A DNA stretch of 64,000 nt, from NCBI GenBank assembly GCA_947652115.1, contig OX393569.1, positions 8,996,139 to 9,060,138 of the forward strand. The letters are read 5' to 3'. The notes below the pieces were generated by a model. The model worked only from the letters and a program-made list of their open reading frames with translations, made no database searches and was not told where the DNA came from. Positions 36,001 to 47,640 of the stretch are shown here, one piece after another; the first letter of the stretch is position 1, and each line of letters starts with the position of its first letter. The stretch comes from Blastomussa wellsi (lineage: Eukaryota > Cnidaria > Anthozoa > Scleractinia > Plerogyridae). The translations under genes and the position numbers were made by a program.

Positions 36001-39000
36001 GTAAGCTTTTGTCCCCGGACGCGGACTTCAAATTAATGTTGATCGATAACAGTTACCGCAAACATGATCACAAAATCACAAACATGATCAGTAAGAAAGC
36101 TGAATTTAAGAAGAAAATTACAGATGAATAGCTAGAAACAACAAGAACAAGATATTCACAGGTTCCTGAAATCATAGCATCACTTTCATCACTATCAAAG
36201 ATTAAACTTTTCGCTAACAAGAATGACTTTCTTTCGATCGAACGCAAGAAACAAACAAAGGTAGTCACCAGTGCATTGCAGGCAAAAACATGTGACATTC
36301 GGTAGACTGGTAACAAGTGTAGCATCTACGAACATAATGGAGGATTTTTGTGAACATTTTTGCTTCCAATGCACTTTCAAATGTTTTAAATGTATTGCAA
36401 TTGTGTATCAAAAACCTAGGTCACTATTTAGACCATTTAAAATCTCTGCAGAGTAGGTAAGAAGCAATTTTGAATTGAGGTTACACTGTATCGATCTTTA
36501 CCATCTGGAAATGTAATTTCACCAACACCGTCCCCTCAGGAATTTCCTGGGTCTTTGACTCCTCCCCCCACCCCTTTGGAATTTCCAATTCCCTCCGTGG
36601 TGGGGGTATGGATATTTTCTGGAACCACACGATACGTTTTCTAGACTTGATCAGTAATTGAATCTTAATCAAACAATAATTATTGCAATTGTTGCAAAAC
36701 AAAGTCAAAATGTGACATGCAGTAATGTTTTCAGCAATCAATGTCTTAACTATATAATTTGGTTTTATCAACTGGGTTGATAATGTCAATTGGCCTCCGT
36801 AAAGAGATTCAATTGCTGACGTTTCGAGCGTTAGCCCTTCGTCGGAGCGAATGTCTTAACTACCTTTTTATCATTGATGAGATGAAACTGCTCTTCACAG
36901 GCACCTTCTGCAGAATCTTCAGTTTCAAAAGTTACAAAACCAAAACCTTCAAAATAAAGATAGTCTGCTGTTAGTGTTTTTATCTAAAGAATGACATGGC
37001 AACATGGGTATATTATAGATATTTGCAGTAAAAGCAAATAATATTATCTGTTATGTATGTATAATGTTATACAAACTTAATTTTATTATCATATTCTGTG
37101 ATACAAAATAGTCAGCAGTATGTACATGTATGTTGGCAATACATTTTAGACTGTCATCTCTGCCAATTGGAATTGCCTATGTTATTGGAGTACTGGAATA
37201 CTCAAAGAGAAACCAAAATTAGTTTAAGAAGTCAGGAGCACATTCTCAGTTTGTTAGTAGCGTCTAATCAGTAGTGTTTTGAGGTCAGATTTTATTGTAA
37301 GCAGTCTTAGTCTCAAATGTTCCCATTCTGCACATTTATTTAGTAAGCAATTAAGAGAACATTTCATTCCTTCATGATTTACCTCTATGTCTACGGGTAA
37401 CTTTGTCAAACATAAGCTTGGTTTCAGAGACCTAAGGTGAAACAAGAAAATAATAAAGTTTAAATGGTGGCAATATGGTCGGTCGACCAAACAATGAAAC
37501 AAATCTTATCCATGAACATACATGTACTGTACAGTACAAATGTAAGTTGGCTATTAAAAATGCAGCTGAGAATTTGACAACAATTAGTGGTCAAAAAAAT
37601 GATTTCAACCTGCAATCTACAGATTACATGTAGCTCTTGTTATCTGTGATATAGTATTTTTTGTATTATTTTGTAAATATGCAGTCATACTGCTATTGTG
37701 CAATATATTCCTGTGTCCTAATTCAGTCCTTTACAATTTCACCTTGCCTGGTCTCACTCAGGTGACACAGTGACCTAATGGTAAATGCTTTGGATTTTTA
37801 TTAATCAAGACCAGACAAATGCACTTTCAAAAATCATTTAACAATATTGTATTGTTATTGTCAAAGCTGTTTTCCCTGATATACCCCTTCAGTAAGAATT
37901 ATTTCTTCATGGACTGCACAACTCAGAATGCCTGATACATTTATTGAACTGGTCGCCATCTGTTAGAAATAAACGTTGCTTAGGAACCGTTACTTAGGAA
38001 CTGGACGTCACGTGTTGCATGACACAGAGATCCAAATCACATGTTTTGAGTTTGAGTTGTGAGTAGAGTGTTTTGGTTGTGTTCGAGGTTGTTTTCGATG
38101 AGGGAATGAATATAATGAGTTACTGTGTTTATTGGTGAATTAAGCGTTATTCTACATGGTCTTCCGCGCCGGATAAGAAAGTTTTAGTTTATGAAATGGA
38201 AGATTTATCGCATTTACGGTGCAGAAAAGCGGCTGACAGGACCTTTGTAAACAACAAGAAGAAGGCGAAGCTAAAGGCACTTTGCGATACCCTAAATGAG
38301 AAGCCATTGCAACAATTGCTGGACTCGCATTAACGAAGGATAGTAAGAAAATTGCGGTGGATCTTTTGCATGAGAGATACAGAAACAAGCAAGTCATCTT
38401 ACATGGAATCCTTGTTAAAGCTTCCGCGAGTTAACTTCGCATCGGATATCAAGCGTGTATGCATGGTCAAGATCCGTAGTTTGCAAGCCCTCGGAATTAA
38501 AGCTGAAAGTTATGGAAGCCCGCTGTTCCCAGTTGTGATGGAAACGATTGCCGAAGAAGTTCAGCTTGTTATTAGTCATAAAATGAAATCGGATACCTGG
38601 GATGTTAACAAGTTGATTGAGGCATTTTAGGAAGAATTGGAGGCGTGTGAGAAAAGTATATTTGTGGGAGGTTCTGGAAATGTTGTGGAAAGCCTTGGTT
38701 GAAACCTAAGATACCTTGTGACCTGACTACCGCAGCAGCATTGTTTCTGTCAGAGTGAGGGCAAGCAAACTGCTATTTTTGCAATCACCCGGGTCATAGG
38801 TCGTTCAACTGCACTTCAGTCACTGGGGAGAGGGAAGAGGAAAGGGATTTTAAAGAAAAAGGGACGGTGTTTTGTCTGTCTGAGAAGAGGTCACATTTCA
38901 AATTGTTGCCCGTCGGAATACAAATACAAGAAATGCCTTCGAAGACATCATATCAGTGTTTGTTCAGGAGGGTTCCAGTTGCCGCAAGGTGTCACGCAAA

Positions 39001-42000
39001 GTAACACAAGTGAACAACAAAATGTCACAGAACTAGGCCCAGGTGCATCGGCGACCTTACACTTGGCTGGCAAGAATTCTGTTCTTTTGCAGACAGCGAC
39101 AGCAAATGTTTTCAATCCAAGAAGCGGGAAGACAGTGCAGGCAAGACTAATCTTTGACAGTGGATCTCAACAGTCTTACATTTCAACTAGTTTGAGGAGT
39201 TCCTCGAGCTTCCGTCCGTGCGTCATGAGAACTTAGTGATCAAGAAATTTGGTGCAGATTCTGACCAGCCGAAATGCTGTGGTGTGGTTCAACTGTGTGT
39301 GAGCACAGTGGACTGAACCTGTATGTTGATGCTTATGACATACCTAGCATTTGTGCTCCCTTATCACAACAGAAGATTGAATTGACACCTCTCAATCCTG
39401 GATTTGGCTGACAGTTCAACTGGTAGAGATGGAATGTTGATTGACATTCTAATCGGAAGTGATTTTTACTGGCAGTTTATGACAGGTGAAACAAGGTTTG
39501 GAAGGTGTGGGGGACCAGTTGCGAAGCACGCTACAGGGTATTGGAAGACGAGAGTAGTGCCGCTTAGTGGACAGACGATACCTAGACTGGAGTTGTTAGG
39601 TGCTGTAATTCTTGCGAGATTGGTAAAGCATGTAGTAGGTGCCCTTTCAGGAACTTTAAGAACTGACAGAGTACATTGCTGGGTGGACTCCACAGCAGTT
39701 CTTTATTGGATTATTGGTGAGAAGAAACAGTGGAAGCAGTTTGTGCAGAACCGAATCCTAGAGATTAGAAGTCTTGTTGGTCCCTCGTGTTCGAGCTATT
39801 GTCCCACCAGTGTTAACCCGGCCGATTTACCCTCCAGAGGAATTAAGGCCTCAGACCTTGCTGCAAGTGATGAGTGATGTTCCTCTTGCTTACCGAACAG
39901 TGGCCAGCAAGACCAGATACCAGTTTGATTGCTTAGTGAGAACAAAGGTGAACTGAAGAAAGAAGCTGTACCAGTCAGTACAAATTGTGTGCCTGAGTCG
40001 GAGGTTTATTTCAAGATTGAAAGAAAAGATAAGGAACACAAGGAACATTCAGAACTCCCCCGACCAGTTGCTATCGGTCAAGGAATTAGAAGCGGCAGAA
40101 TTGTTGTGGATTTGAGAAGTGCAGAAGTTGATAATTTGTGGTGACAAGTTTAGCCAGCAGAAGTTGTCTCTTGGGCTGTTCTTGGACGACAAGGGAATCT
40201 ATCTTTGCAGAGGAAGATTGGAGAAGTCTGTATTACCATATCAAGCAAAGTTTCCAGTGCTGTTACCTTCAAAGCACCACCTGACTTCATTGATTGTTCA
40301 AGAATGTCATAATAAGAATACCTCACTGAGCTCCGTCAGTTTCACCAGTGTACAGTAAACAACAGGGGAGCATGGCCACAGAAAGAATCATCTGTCAGGG
40401 AAGGGGACATTGTTATCGTTAAGGAGGAAAACGCCCCCGAAACACGTGGAAATTGGGTCGTGTAAAGGAACTGGTGAAAGGAGGAACAGCAAAACACGTG
40501 GAGCAGTAGTGGAGACTGTTGCAGATAACCAGAATCGACTGATCGAGATTAGCCGAGCAGTTCAGCACCTTGTACCAGTAGAGTGTAAGGAGCAAAGCAC
40601 TTGTCAACAGAGCCAGCAGAGTGTAGGAGAAACAAGAACAAGAAGACAAGCTGCAATCGTGAGTGACATTAGGAGACAGTGTTTGCGATAAGAGACATTT
40701 ATGGTTTCAGTAGTCGATAGACAATTTACTTCGACCAATGGGTGGGGAGGGTGTGGAATTTTTGTTAGAAATGAACGTTGCTTAGGAACCGTTACTTAGG
40801 AACTGGATGTCGCGTGTCACATGACACAGAGATCGAAGTCACATGTTTTGAGCTTGAGTCGCAAGTAGAGTGTTTTGGTTGTTTTCGAGGTCATTTTTGA
40901 TGAGGGATTGAATATAACAAGTTACTGTGTTTATTGGTGAATTAAATGTTATTCTACAGTTTCAACTAAATCATTGGAACTTGTCCTCACTGTAAACATG
41001 CTTCGTCTCGACTGAAACTTTCATTTAAACAAGACATCCAATAAGAACATACCAATTTATAACTATCGTTTCTCAACCAATCAGATAAAAACGCCAGGAT
41101 CTACCTTTTTTACAGGAGATCCGCAAGTGAATGTATCGTGCAATCATTCCCCGGGATGATAAGTAGGGAGGGAGGGCATGACCGCATGAATGCTGTGCCT
41201 TTTTTCGCTTATTTAACTGCAGTGACACTTGCCTCTCCATATTGCTTGAAATAATTGGTCAAATCCTCTTCAGTAGTAGAAGCAGACACGCCACCAACAA
41301 AAATCTTTTTCGTTCTTGTAACCATCTGCAGAAAGAAAATAATTTGATATTGCAGATTAGGAGAATTATCTTTACGGCGGGCAGGGACAAAAGTTGGACC
41401 GGAGCAACTCGGATTGCTTACTATAATAATGGCAACAATGGTTGTGTGCCATGTTGTTGAATAGCTGTTGTTCATATTCAAATAAGCGATCCGAGTTAAC
41501 CCAGTCCGACTTTTGTCCCTGCTCCTTCACAACAGACTTGGTATGAGTATACAAGGAGGCTATATAAACAACTGAGTCATGTGTTTTGATCACTCTAAAG
41601 TGAACAATGTATTTTACTGCTGAATTCACTTTATTGTATGTGATTTCATTGCTACATTTTTAAGCTAACAAAATACAAATCAATGAAAGCAATTAATGTG
41701 ATTTGCTTTCCTTGATTATTGTAAGCTCTTTGTGATTGTGGTAGGTGGCCATTTATTTGAAAGTTTTTAAATTTATTTGTGCACATTTTTTGGACACAAA
41801 GTATAGAACATAGCTAGAACCAGAGGAGTTGTGCAATCAATTTCAGTATACAGAAACATGCACAAAATCCAATAGCGCACGCTGATAGCATGAGCAAATC
41901 ACTTTGTCAGCACTTTTTTCTCAAAAGAGTTTTGGCATCAGTTTTGATGATTAATTCACTGGTAATGTTAATCATTGGTTCATGGTTTTAGCTGTGCATC

Positions 42001-45000
42001 ATCAGGTTATGATACACTTGGAAAGAAATGTTTTGGAGAGGACTCAAGAAGCTAGAGTTCCCAGGGAGGGGGGGGGGGGGTACTCACATTATACATGACG
42101 GGCGTCCAACGGAGCTTCATATTGCAAACCCGAAAAATACACAAGCCTTAAATGTTTGACCCAAAAAATACCTGGCATCAAAATTTCCTTCCCAAAAAAA
42201 TGCAAGACTTAAATACCTCAATACAGATTTATTCAATCAAAGACTCTTCTAATGGAGGGTTTTGCATGTTGCTGAAAATTCTAATGAATATTTTTCTGAT
42301 CCACCGATCACAACACAAGTTTAGCTCGGAGATAGATGTGACCTCAAAAAATAGGCATATTTTTCAATACCTATAAAATGTTACAGATCTCTTGACCTAA
42401 AAAATACCGAGCATGTAAATTTTCACCCCAAAATAATATGTCAGACCCCCTTGTCATGCCTTTTTTATAATTTATTTATTTATTCACAGAGAACACATGA
42501 AAATTACATTACACAGAAAAAAATAGAGGATATTGGGAAAAAAATTTACAATACTAGAGTAAAGTGAAAAAATTCAGGTTACAGGCCCTCATCATGCATA
42601 CTGTGAGTACCCCCTGGGCTAGAGTTGCTCTCAGCTATCCCCTCAAGACAGCAAGCCTTACCTTTCTTTCTTGCTCACCAAACTTTCCATGTGCACAATA
42701 ACTCAATACTTAGTTCTTATTAACCGAGCGGGAGGTCTGTATGGGAGAATCTTGACCGAGGTTGTGAGTACAGACTGAATGCAGTGAGGTCTGTACTCAC
42801 GGCCAAGGTCAAGATTCTCCCATACAGACCGACTATAAGCTTGGTTAATAAGATGTTTATTATATGGCCAAACGGAAACTTAAATTTGTTTAATGACACT
42901 GCTTCGTTCTCGCTGACATTTTTTTTGCGAACGACCATGAGCTGAACTTAAATTTGCAAAAATTTGGTCCTATCTTTACTATTTATTCTTGTCAAGCTTT
43001 TATAATTTTTCATTTAGTATTTTTAACTGCAACCGGTCTAGATGCCGGTCTAGATGGGAAAATCTAGACTGCGGTCAATATCCATTTTAGGCAATCAAAT
43101 TCGTGAATTCGCTAGTTTCCAGTCCATGTGAGACATGGCCATATAATAATGCACAATAAAGCATGAACCACTTGTTAAGTAAGTCAGTCATTGTAACAAT
43201 GAACAGTTTATTTTGTTTTTTTTTTTCCAACAAATAGATGCACTACCAAACTAGTTGCTATTTACAATCCAACTTCACTTGACCAAAATTTTTGAGCCGG
43301 AGGTTAGGGGTGGCGAATATTATGAGATGTTCCAGGCTGCACTTGTTCATGCACATTGTTTTAAAAGCAATTGCCTTATCAGACTGACAGGTCAGAACCA
43401 GGTCAACTTTTGCCTATTGTTTTTAGCAGAAATATGATGGAGATGTATGCAGTGATAGCACCAGAAAGGTGATAGATGCAATACCACTCGACCTGTACAA
43501 CATAAGGGAAAAAAATAAAAAAAAAATTGTTCACAAAACACAGCAGTTTTAAGTGTTCTACAGACTTTGACAGCATGTTTTAATTGCAATCTGCAATTTT
43601 TGGTTTGTTGTTACAGACAAGATGAGAAATTATGATAAAGTCTTAACATATGACATAAGTGCTAGGCTAATATTGCAGCAAAACAATAGCTTGTTTTAAT
43701 TTTCTTGTTGCAAGGAGGTTAAAGGTTATATAGAAACCTCCTGTTTTGTACACACAGCCAAGCAAGTTACTCAGTAACTAAGGTACTGCAAAAAAAATAT
43801 GGATTTATGCAATGCTACTAAAATAGCATATGACTGCATGTATTATACAAAATGAATTTGTAATCAAGGTTGAGGTTGAGTTGAATTGCGAAGACAATGC
43901 GACGCCACAGTGGCACAGAAATGTTTGGTCTTTGGTGCACCCTGTTGACGACCAGACAATAATGTGTAATGTAACTTGAGTTGAAATGCAAGATGATAAA
44001 AGTTTATGAATAATAATGTCATGGAATTCAGCTATTTATAAAGATGACCTATCCCATGTGTGTATAAAAATTATTGCACGCAAAAATAAAGAGAAAGGAA
44101 ATTAATTTACCAGAGATACATAAAAATGTATAAAATGCTGTTGTACTATTTCAGGAAACTCAGTTTTTTTTTGTTCAAGTACAATTACCTGTAGACCGAA
44201 GCCAGGCTTATAGGAACAAGCTCTTTGGTGATAAAATAATATGCAAATTGGAAAACGTAAAGGTCCCTTCTCTTGTTTTCTCTTGATCAAGGGAGCATGT
44301 TCTCTGACTTGCATTTAAAGAACTAAATAATTATTTTTTTATGGGATGTTTCTCAACCACTAAGCTGTTATGAATGCCTTTTTCAGCACGGCTCAATATT
44401 GCATCATTTGTTTTAATATTTAAGGTCCTCATTACAAATATACAAAAAAACATAAACGTCTCGTGTTGAAGCAGATTAGTTGCTCCAAATTGGGCGTGAA
44501 ACATGTCACGGAATAGAACTTCTACTGACAAGATGTTATGAGCTTCGTAATGTGGAATAACATTGCAATAACTTCGTGATTGTTTATGAATATTCATCAT
44601 ACGATTAGTTTTACAAAAACACAGACAGCCTTCCTTGAAAGAAAGAGAATCAACTCTTGTTTCACTGTCGCACAACAGACCACATTTTTTGCTCTTGGCT
44701 TAATCGAAACTTCGTTGTCGCTTACATTTGTACCTGTGTTAACTACCGCTTTTACAGGAAATAGCAATTTGAATCTATTTACTTTCGCATCGTATTAGTG
44801 TGAAGTAGGACTTTGAAAGCTCATGACAAAAACACCCAGTGGTCGGTTTGTGTACCAAGAAGTTTATTTTATCTTTTCACGGGAAAGGGAAGTAGATGTT
44901 GCTTGACGATATGTAGTGTTGTCGTAAAGGATATCTGTCGGTTGTTGACTCGCGTGCTTGTGTGACACCGACGCAGTTAGCTCGGTCACAAAATGTGTCT

Positions 45001-47439
45001 AATGAACAGACGCGAGGGCAATATTATTTTCAACTTGTAAGATTAAAATGAAACCCCGTTTGTAGTGTGGCCGTAGATAAAAATAACCACATTTTAAAGA
45101 TAATTTTCCCGCGTTTGTAAACAGATTTAAAAAAACCCAACGATATCGATTCATGGATTTTCGGGTGGCAATGTTAATTTAAGAAATATTTTCTTTTGAA
45201 TTACCATTTCCAACCTGCGTATGAGGTGCTGAAGTCATGGCAGCTCGAGCGTGCATGTAGGAAGCAATTATTCATAAGATCCTTTGAAACAGTACATATC
45301 CAAAGATCCACACATTAGTCTGACTTGTTTTGACCCGAAACAAACACACGAGCCAAATATAACAATTTTGCAAGGCAGCTACAGACTCACCAAGGGTGTT
45401 TGTTTAACATAAAATAAATTTTGAAACCGGTCTACTCGAAGGTGATGTGCAAAAGTACTATCTTAAAGCCAACGAACGTCTTTAATCGAACCAGCAGGAC
45501 CTTTCCGAGGTGTCGATCAGCCTAAAAAGGTGGCAAAACACCGCGCGTGAACAGATTCACAGCTCAACCAGTAGCTTCCTTTGTTGTCTTTATTAGAATG
45601 AGCTTTGAAAACCTGTAATGATTCATTTTTTACTGAAAACAAGAAACATTCTGTCATACACAACGAAGCGCTTCGGCGAAGCAGTCTTTCGGGAAAACCC
45701 CCAGAATATCGCGTGTTTGTGAGAATATAAACTCGCGCTATCGACTGGTCGACCCACCGTAGGAGGTGAGCGTGTCCCTTAAGCTTCTACTCTCGCTCGC
45801 TCAATTTATTTTGGAGTGGGCGTTGTGACGAGGCAAACAAGTTGGAGCTTACGATGTTGCTTTGAGCCGTTAAAATATTGGCAAATAGGAAAAGATAATT
45901 CGCTTCCATACGCTTGAGAACCCAGTAACTCGCCGTGTTGTGCAAAAAAATAAAACTGCCCTTAACCTTCGCGTTAACCGGTGCTGAATCGCGAACGTTA
46001 AATTTCCGTTTGGGGCGGCATTGAAAAGGCTAACGCTTTGCAAATTACTCTCAAAATGCTAACATAACAGCGTGAAACCTCAAGACATGGTAGCATTGCA
46101 GTTTTTAAAGGGCCTTTACATGAATAAAAGTCCGCTCGCTGAAATCGAAAGCCGCTGCAACTGTGTTGTCAAGCAAACAATTCGCAATCCTGATCTTTTG
46201 ATCGAGCTGCACCGCATCACACGATATTCAAACACCCTTCCACGCTAAATTTAACTCACTTAATAGTGACAAATTCTTACCTTTGGTTGAGGTCTCTTGG
46301 GCACGGCGATTTTTGGATCGATCTGCGTGGACGTTAAAAAGATGTACAAGGTGTCAGCGTGCAGTTGGTTAAGCTCGCTAAATTGAAGCTCGGGAACATC
46401 TTAACATTACAATGGCTTTGTCGTGTGAATTAAATTTTCCTCAGACACGAACGTCGTTCAAAGCGAAAATATTCCTCTTCTTCGGTTAAAAGGCGGTAAA
46501 TTGAAAGGTAAAACATTAAAACTAGGCTATGGCAGTATATTTGACTGAAGGAGTTTATTCAAAGGTTTAGATGCCCAGACCATTCGTACACGCCAGACGT
46601 TTGCAGATGGAGCGTGAAAATTGGTCTTGAACGAATCCATCTCTATGGCGCGCGCAAAAAAAAAAAAAATAATTACACAATTTTCCAACAAACCTTTTTG
46701 TGGTCGAGTTCGTGCGGGCTTGTTTTCAACACTTCTTCTACAGCGGCTGGATCCTTAAAAGTTACAAACCCAAACCCCCTGCAATACGGATACAAAAACA
46801 GAAAAGCCGCCATCATTATGTTGCATATTGCATATTCTTCAGACATGCCATTTACAATACAAAGCTGATCGCGTTTGCTGTCTGCGCTGGAAGGAAGAAA
46901 AGGTGTTTCATCAGCAGCCGTAGAATTTACCTTGATTGTTTAGTGTTCGGATCCATCATAATCAAGCACTCCTTTAAGTCACCATATTTGCTAAAGTACG
47001 CCGACATTCCCTCTGAAACAGAAGAGGAATGGACCGTTACGGAACCGTGAACTTAACCACAACCGTTTGTTTGAAACGTGACTCAACTCAGCTCACTTTG
47101 TCGCCGCAAAAAAACAAAACTCGATCGCTGATTTTTGAGGAATAGAATGTTCAGCGAATGCATTAGCGCACACAGTTTCTACAGGGCTAAACAAAATGCC
47201 TAACCTGCGGTTGTTTCCCAACTCAAGCCTCCGACGAACATCTTCCTGTTGGAGAGGAACGGACGGCAGATGAAATTTATGCTTACAAGAAATTTGCTCA
47301 AGTCACACCATTATTTCGATCGAATCAAACACGAAGCCGGTTGGCAGAAATTCAGCTAGCGGAAGCGAACAACTTACCCTGGATCGTTCGGGAGGTCGAC
47401 TTTGGAGGCTCCGGAGGGCTGTGGGCTATCCGCCTCCAT
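29627..47439 (-). CDS. MSI: Musashi-family RNA-binding protein, two RRMs, 14 exons
   Basis: Musashi proteins bind UAG-containing motifs in mRNA 3' UTRs and control translation in progenitor and germ cells. Minus-strand exons, all in phase: 47439-47378, 47245-47205, 47012-46931, 46778-46694, 46322-46281, 41325-41233, 37431-37383, 36946-36864, 35254-35161, 33468-33385, 31890-31783, 31662-31483, 30298-30102, and a last one at 29632 carrying TTC-TGA. The product is 401 residues. RRM1 spans about 22-100 with RNP2 KMFVGGL and RNP1 RGFGFVTF. The linker has the family signature [15 protein letters not shown], which opens RRM2 (about 105-185, RNP1 RGFGFVTF), followed by KKAQPREVM. The tail is rich in Gly, Tyr and Pro, has an eight-Ala tract, and ends with SPGPVQDL and [12 protein letters not shown], close to vertebrate MSI2. 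MSI1/MSI2 orthology cannot be assigned, because that split is a vertebrate duplication. The extreme C-terminus is the least certain part: skipping the last splice would give a short alternative end with a stop near 30072. Confidence 0.95.
30528..31151. mobile_element. 624 bp TIR element, Musashi intron
   Basis: TTAACCCATTGACTC at the left and GAGTCAATGTGTTAA at the right are 15-base inverted repeats with one mismatch. They lie in the intron between Musashi exons 12 and 13. Short frames inside show no transposase motif. Confidence 0.7.
32065..32280 (+). repeat. Dispersed repeat, uninterrupted relative of 26740-28100
   Basis: It shares agatttgtattatttcactt, ccatcaggaaaa, cattgcttcactcatgtcca and tcatttcactagtctcaggc with the cluster at 26740 and 28020. 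It lies in the Musashi intron between exons 10 and 11. Confidence 0.65.
32378..32640 (+). mobile_element. tRNA-Arg-derived SINE in a Musashi intron
   Basis: This well-preserved copy has head GGTGGCCTAATGGTTAGGGC, anticodon region TCTCCGGATC, B-box-like GGGCTCAAGCCC, and tail gaaaccgggataagcgcc. It sits in the intron between Musashi exons 10 and 11, in antisense to the gene. Confidence 0.85.
33005..33094. repeat. Palindromic foldback, Musashi intron
   Basis: acaattattccacgagcgcg at the left is matched in reverse by cgcgagtggaataattgt at the right, and gttggatatgagat by atctcatatccaac. The loop is short. Confidence 0.85.
35618..36630. mobile_element. 1.0 kb TIR element, Musashi intron
   Basis: Terminal inverted repeats of about 45 bases: gtgtggttccagaaaatatc and ccccaccacggagggaatt at the left, and the same in reverse at 36580-36630. 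The inside (35700-36570) has no frame that I recognise as a transposase. It lies between Musashi exons 8 and 9. Confidence 0.8.
36740..36862. mobile_element. 97 bp insertion with 13 bp target duplication at a Musashi donor
   Basis: The sequence AATGTCTTAACTA occurs at 36740-36752 and again at 36850-36862, flanking a 97-base insert that ends with a coral-type dispersed motif (gctgacgtttcgagcgttag). The second copy of the duplication covers the intron from its second base, so the exon 8 donor (gt at 36863-36862) is rebuilt by the duplication itself. The length of the duplication suggests retrotransposition. Confidence 0.75.
37961..38156 (+). repeat. 5' LTR of the BEL/Pao-type element
   Basis: This 196-base repeat starts TGTTAGAAAT and ends TTCTACA. 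It matches 40763-40958 with about 20 differences by hand count, mostly transitions, so roughly 90 percent identity. The bases after it (TGGTCTTCC) may begin a primer binding site. Confidence 0.88.
40763..40958 (+). repeat. 3' LTR of the BEL/Pao-type element
   Basis: This is the partner of 37961-38156, of the same length and with the same ends. It is preceded by a G-rich polypurine-like tract. It ends 275 bases before Musashi exon 6 on the plus strand. Confidence 0.88.
41231..41232 (-). other. GC splice donor of Musashi exon 6
   Basis: After the codons for QYGE the sequence is AG|gcaagt. The next exon (37431) begins with codons [10 protein letters not shown] in frame, exactly where Musashi RRM2 continues. 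No GT donor gives the right phase. GC donors that otherwise match U1 well (AG|GCAAGT) are a known minority class of U2 introns. The intron is 3.8 kb and holds the LTR retrotransposon. Confidence 0.85.
42060..42618. mobile_element. 560 bp TIR element, Musashi intron
   Basis: GGGGGTACTCACATTATACA at the left and, in reverse, GGGGGTACTCACAGTATGCA at the right. A poly-G run opens it. It is AT-rich inside with many cccaaaaaata phrases. It lies in the large intron 41326-46280. Confidence 0.75.
42718..42851. mobile_element. Foldback MITE, Musashi intron
   Basis: The arms run from TTATTAACCGAGCGGG and ggtctgtatgggagaatctt to the reverse copies ending GGTTAATAA. They are about 55 bases each around a short centre. 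Confidence 0.88.
42855..46280. other. Rest of Musashi intron between exons 5 and 6
   Basis: No coding exon or clear repeat is seen apart from a repeated accggtctagatgccggtct at 43030-43050. The first intron parts near 45300-46280 are likely to hold regulatory sequence, but I cannot point to a site. Confidence 0.35.
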
Positions 47440-47640
47440 TTTCCTACAACTACAACTAAACAAGAGATAGGCCAACGAATACCGACACGTGGATATTATA
47501 TTCGGATTGGTTCGTGATGGGTGGTAATTTGGCGCCATTTGGAACTGGCACCTATGCTTATGATTGATTGTGAGCTGTGGTCATTCGTGATTGGTCCACG
47601 AAAGCTTCCCTCGCGACGCCGTTAGAAGCCATCACTGATC
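47440..47640 (-). promoter_or_regulatory. Probable Musashi promoter region
   Basis: This lies immediately upstream of the Musashi start codon. On the minus strand there are two CCAAT boxes (plus-strand ATTGG at 47506-47510 and 47590-47594) and an E2F-like TTTGGCGCC at 47528-47536. The sites are short and functional use is an inference. Confidence 0.4.

Larger units (their letters stand above)
37961..40958 (+). mobile_element. BEL/Pao-type LTR retrotransposon, internally deleted
   Basis: Two direct LTRs of 196 bases (37961-38156 and 40763-40958), each TG...CA, bound the element. A purine-rich tract (ggtggggagggtgtgg) ends shortly before the 3' LTR. Inside, in order: gag-like segment (38352-38630), zinc-knuckle-like Cys/His segment (about 38780-38970), aspartic protease with DSGSQQS (38979-39236), a protease-end piece fused directly to RNase H-like sequence (39404-39877), an integrase H2C2-like stretch (about 40220-40320), and a DUF5641-like C-terminal piece (about 40360-40620). 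Reverse transcriptase and the integrase core are missing, and stops and frame breaks are frequent, so this copy is defective. No target duplication is seen (ccatc versus gtttc). Confidence 0.85.

Noticed and set aside
36753..36850. Hammerhead ribozyme in the short insertion
   Set aside because: The minus strand reads CCGACGA...GAAAC, close to the CUGANGA and GAAA boxes, and Penelope-like elements do carry such ribozymes. But one core base differs, stem II leaves an extra unpaired A, and no partner strand for stems I and III is present. An Infernal search with the Rfam hammerhead models would settle it.
39404..39877. Host gene with RNase H domain
   Set aside because: It lies between matching LTRs, is fused to a retroviral-type protease end, and neighbours frame-broken gag and integrase pieces.
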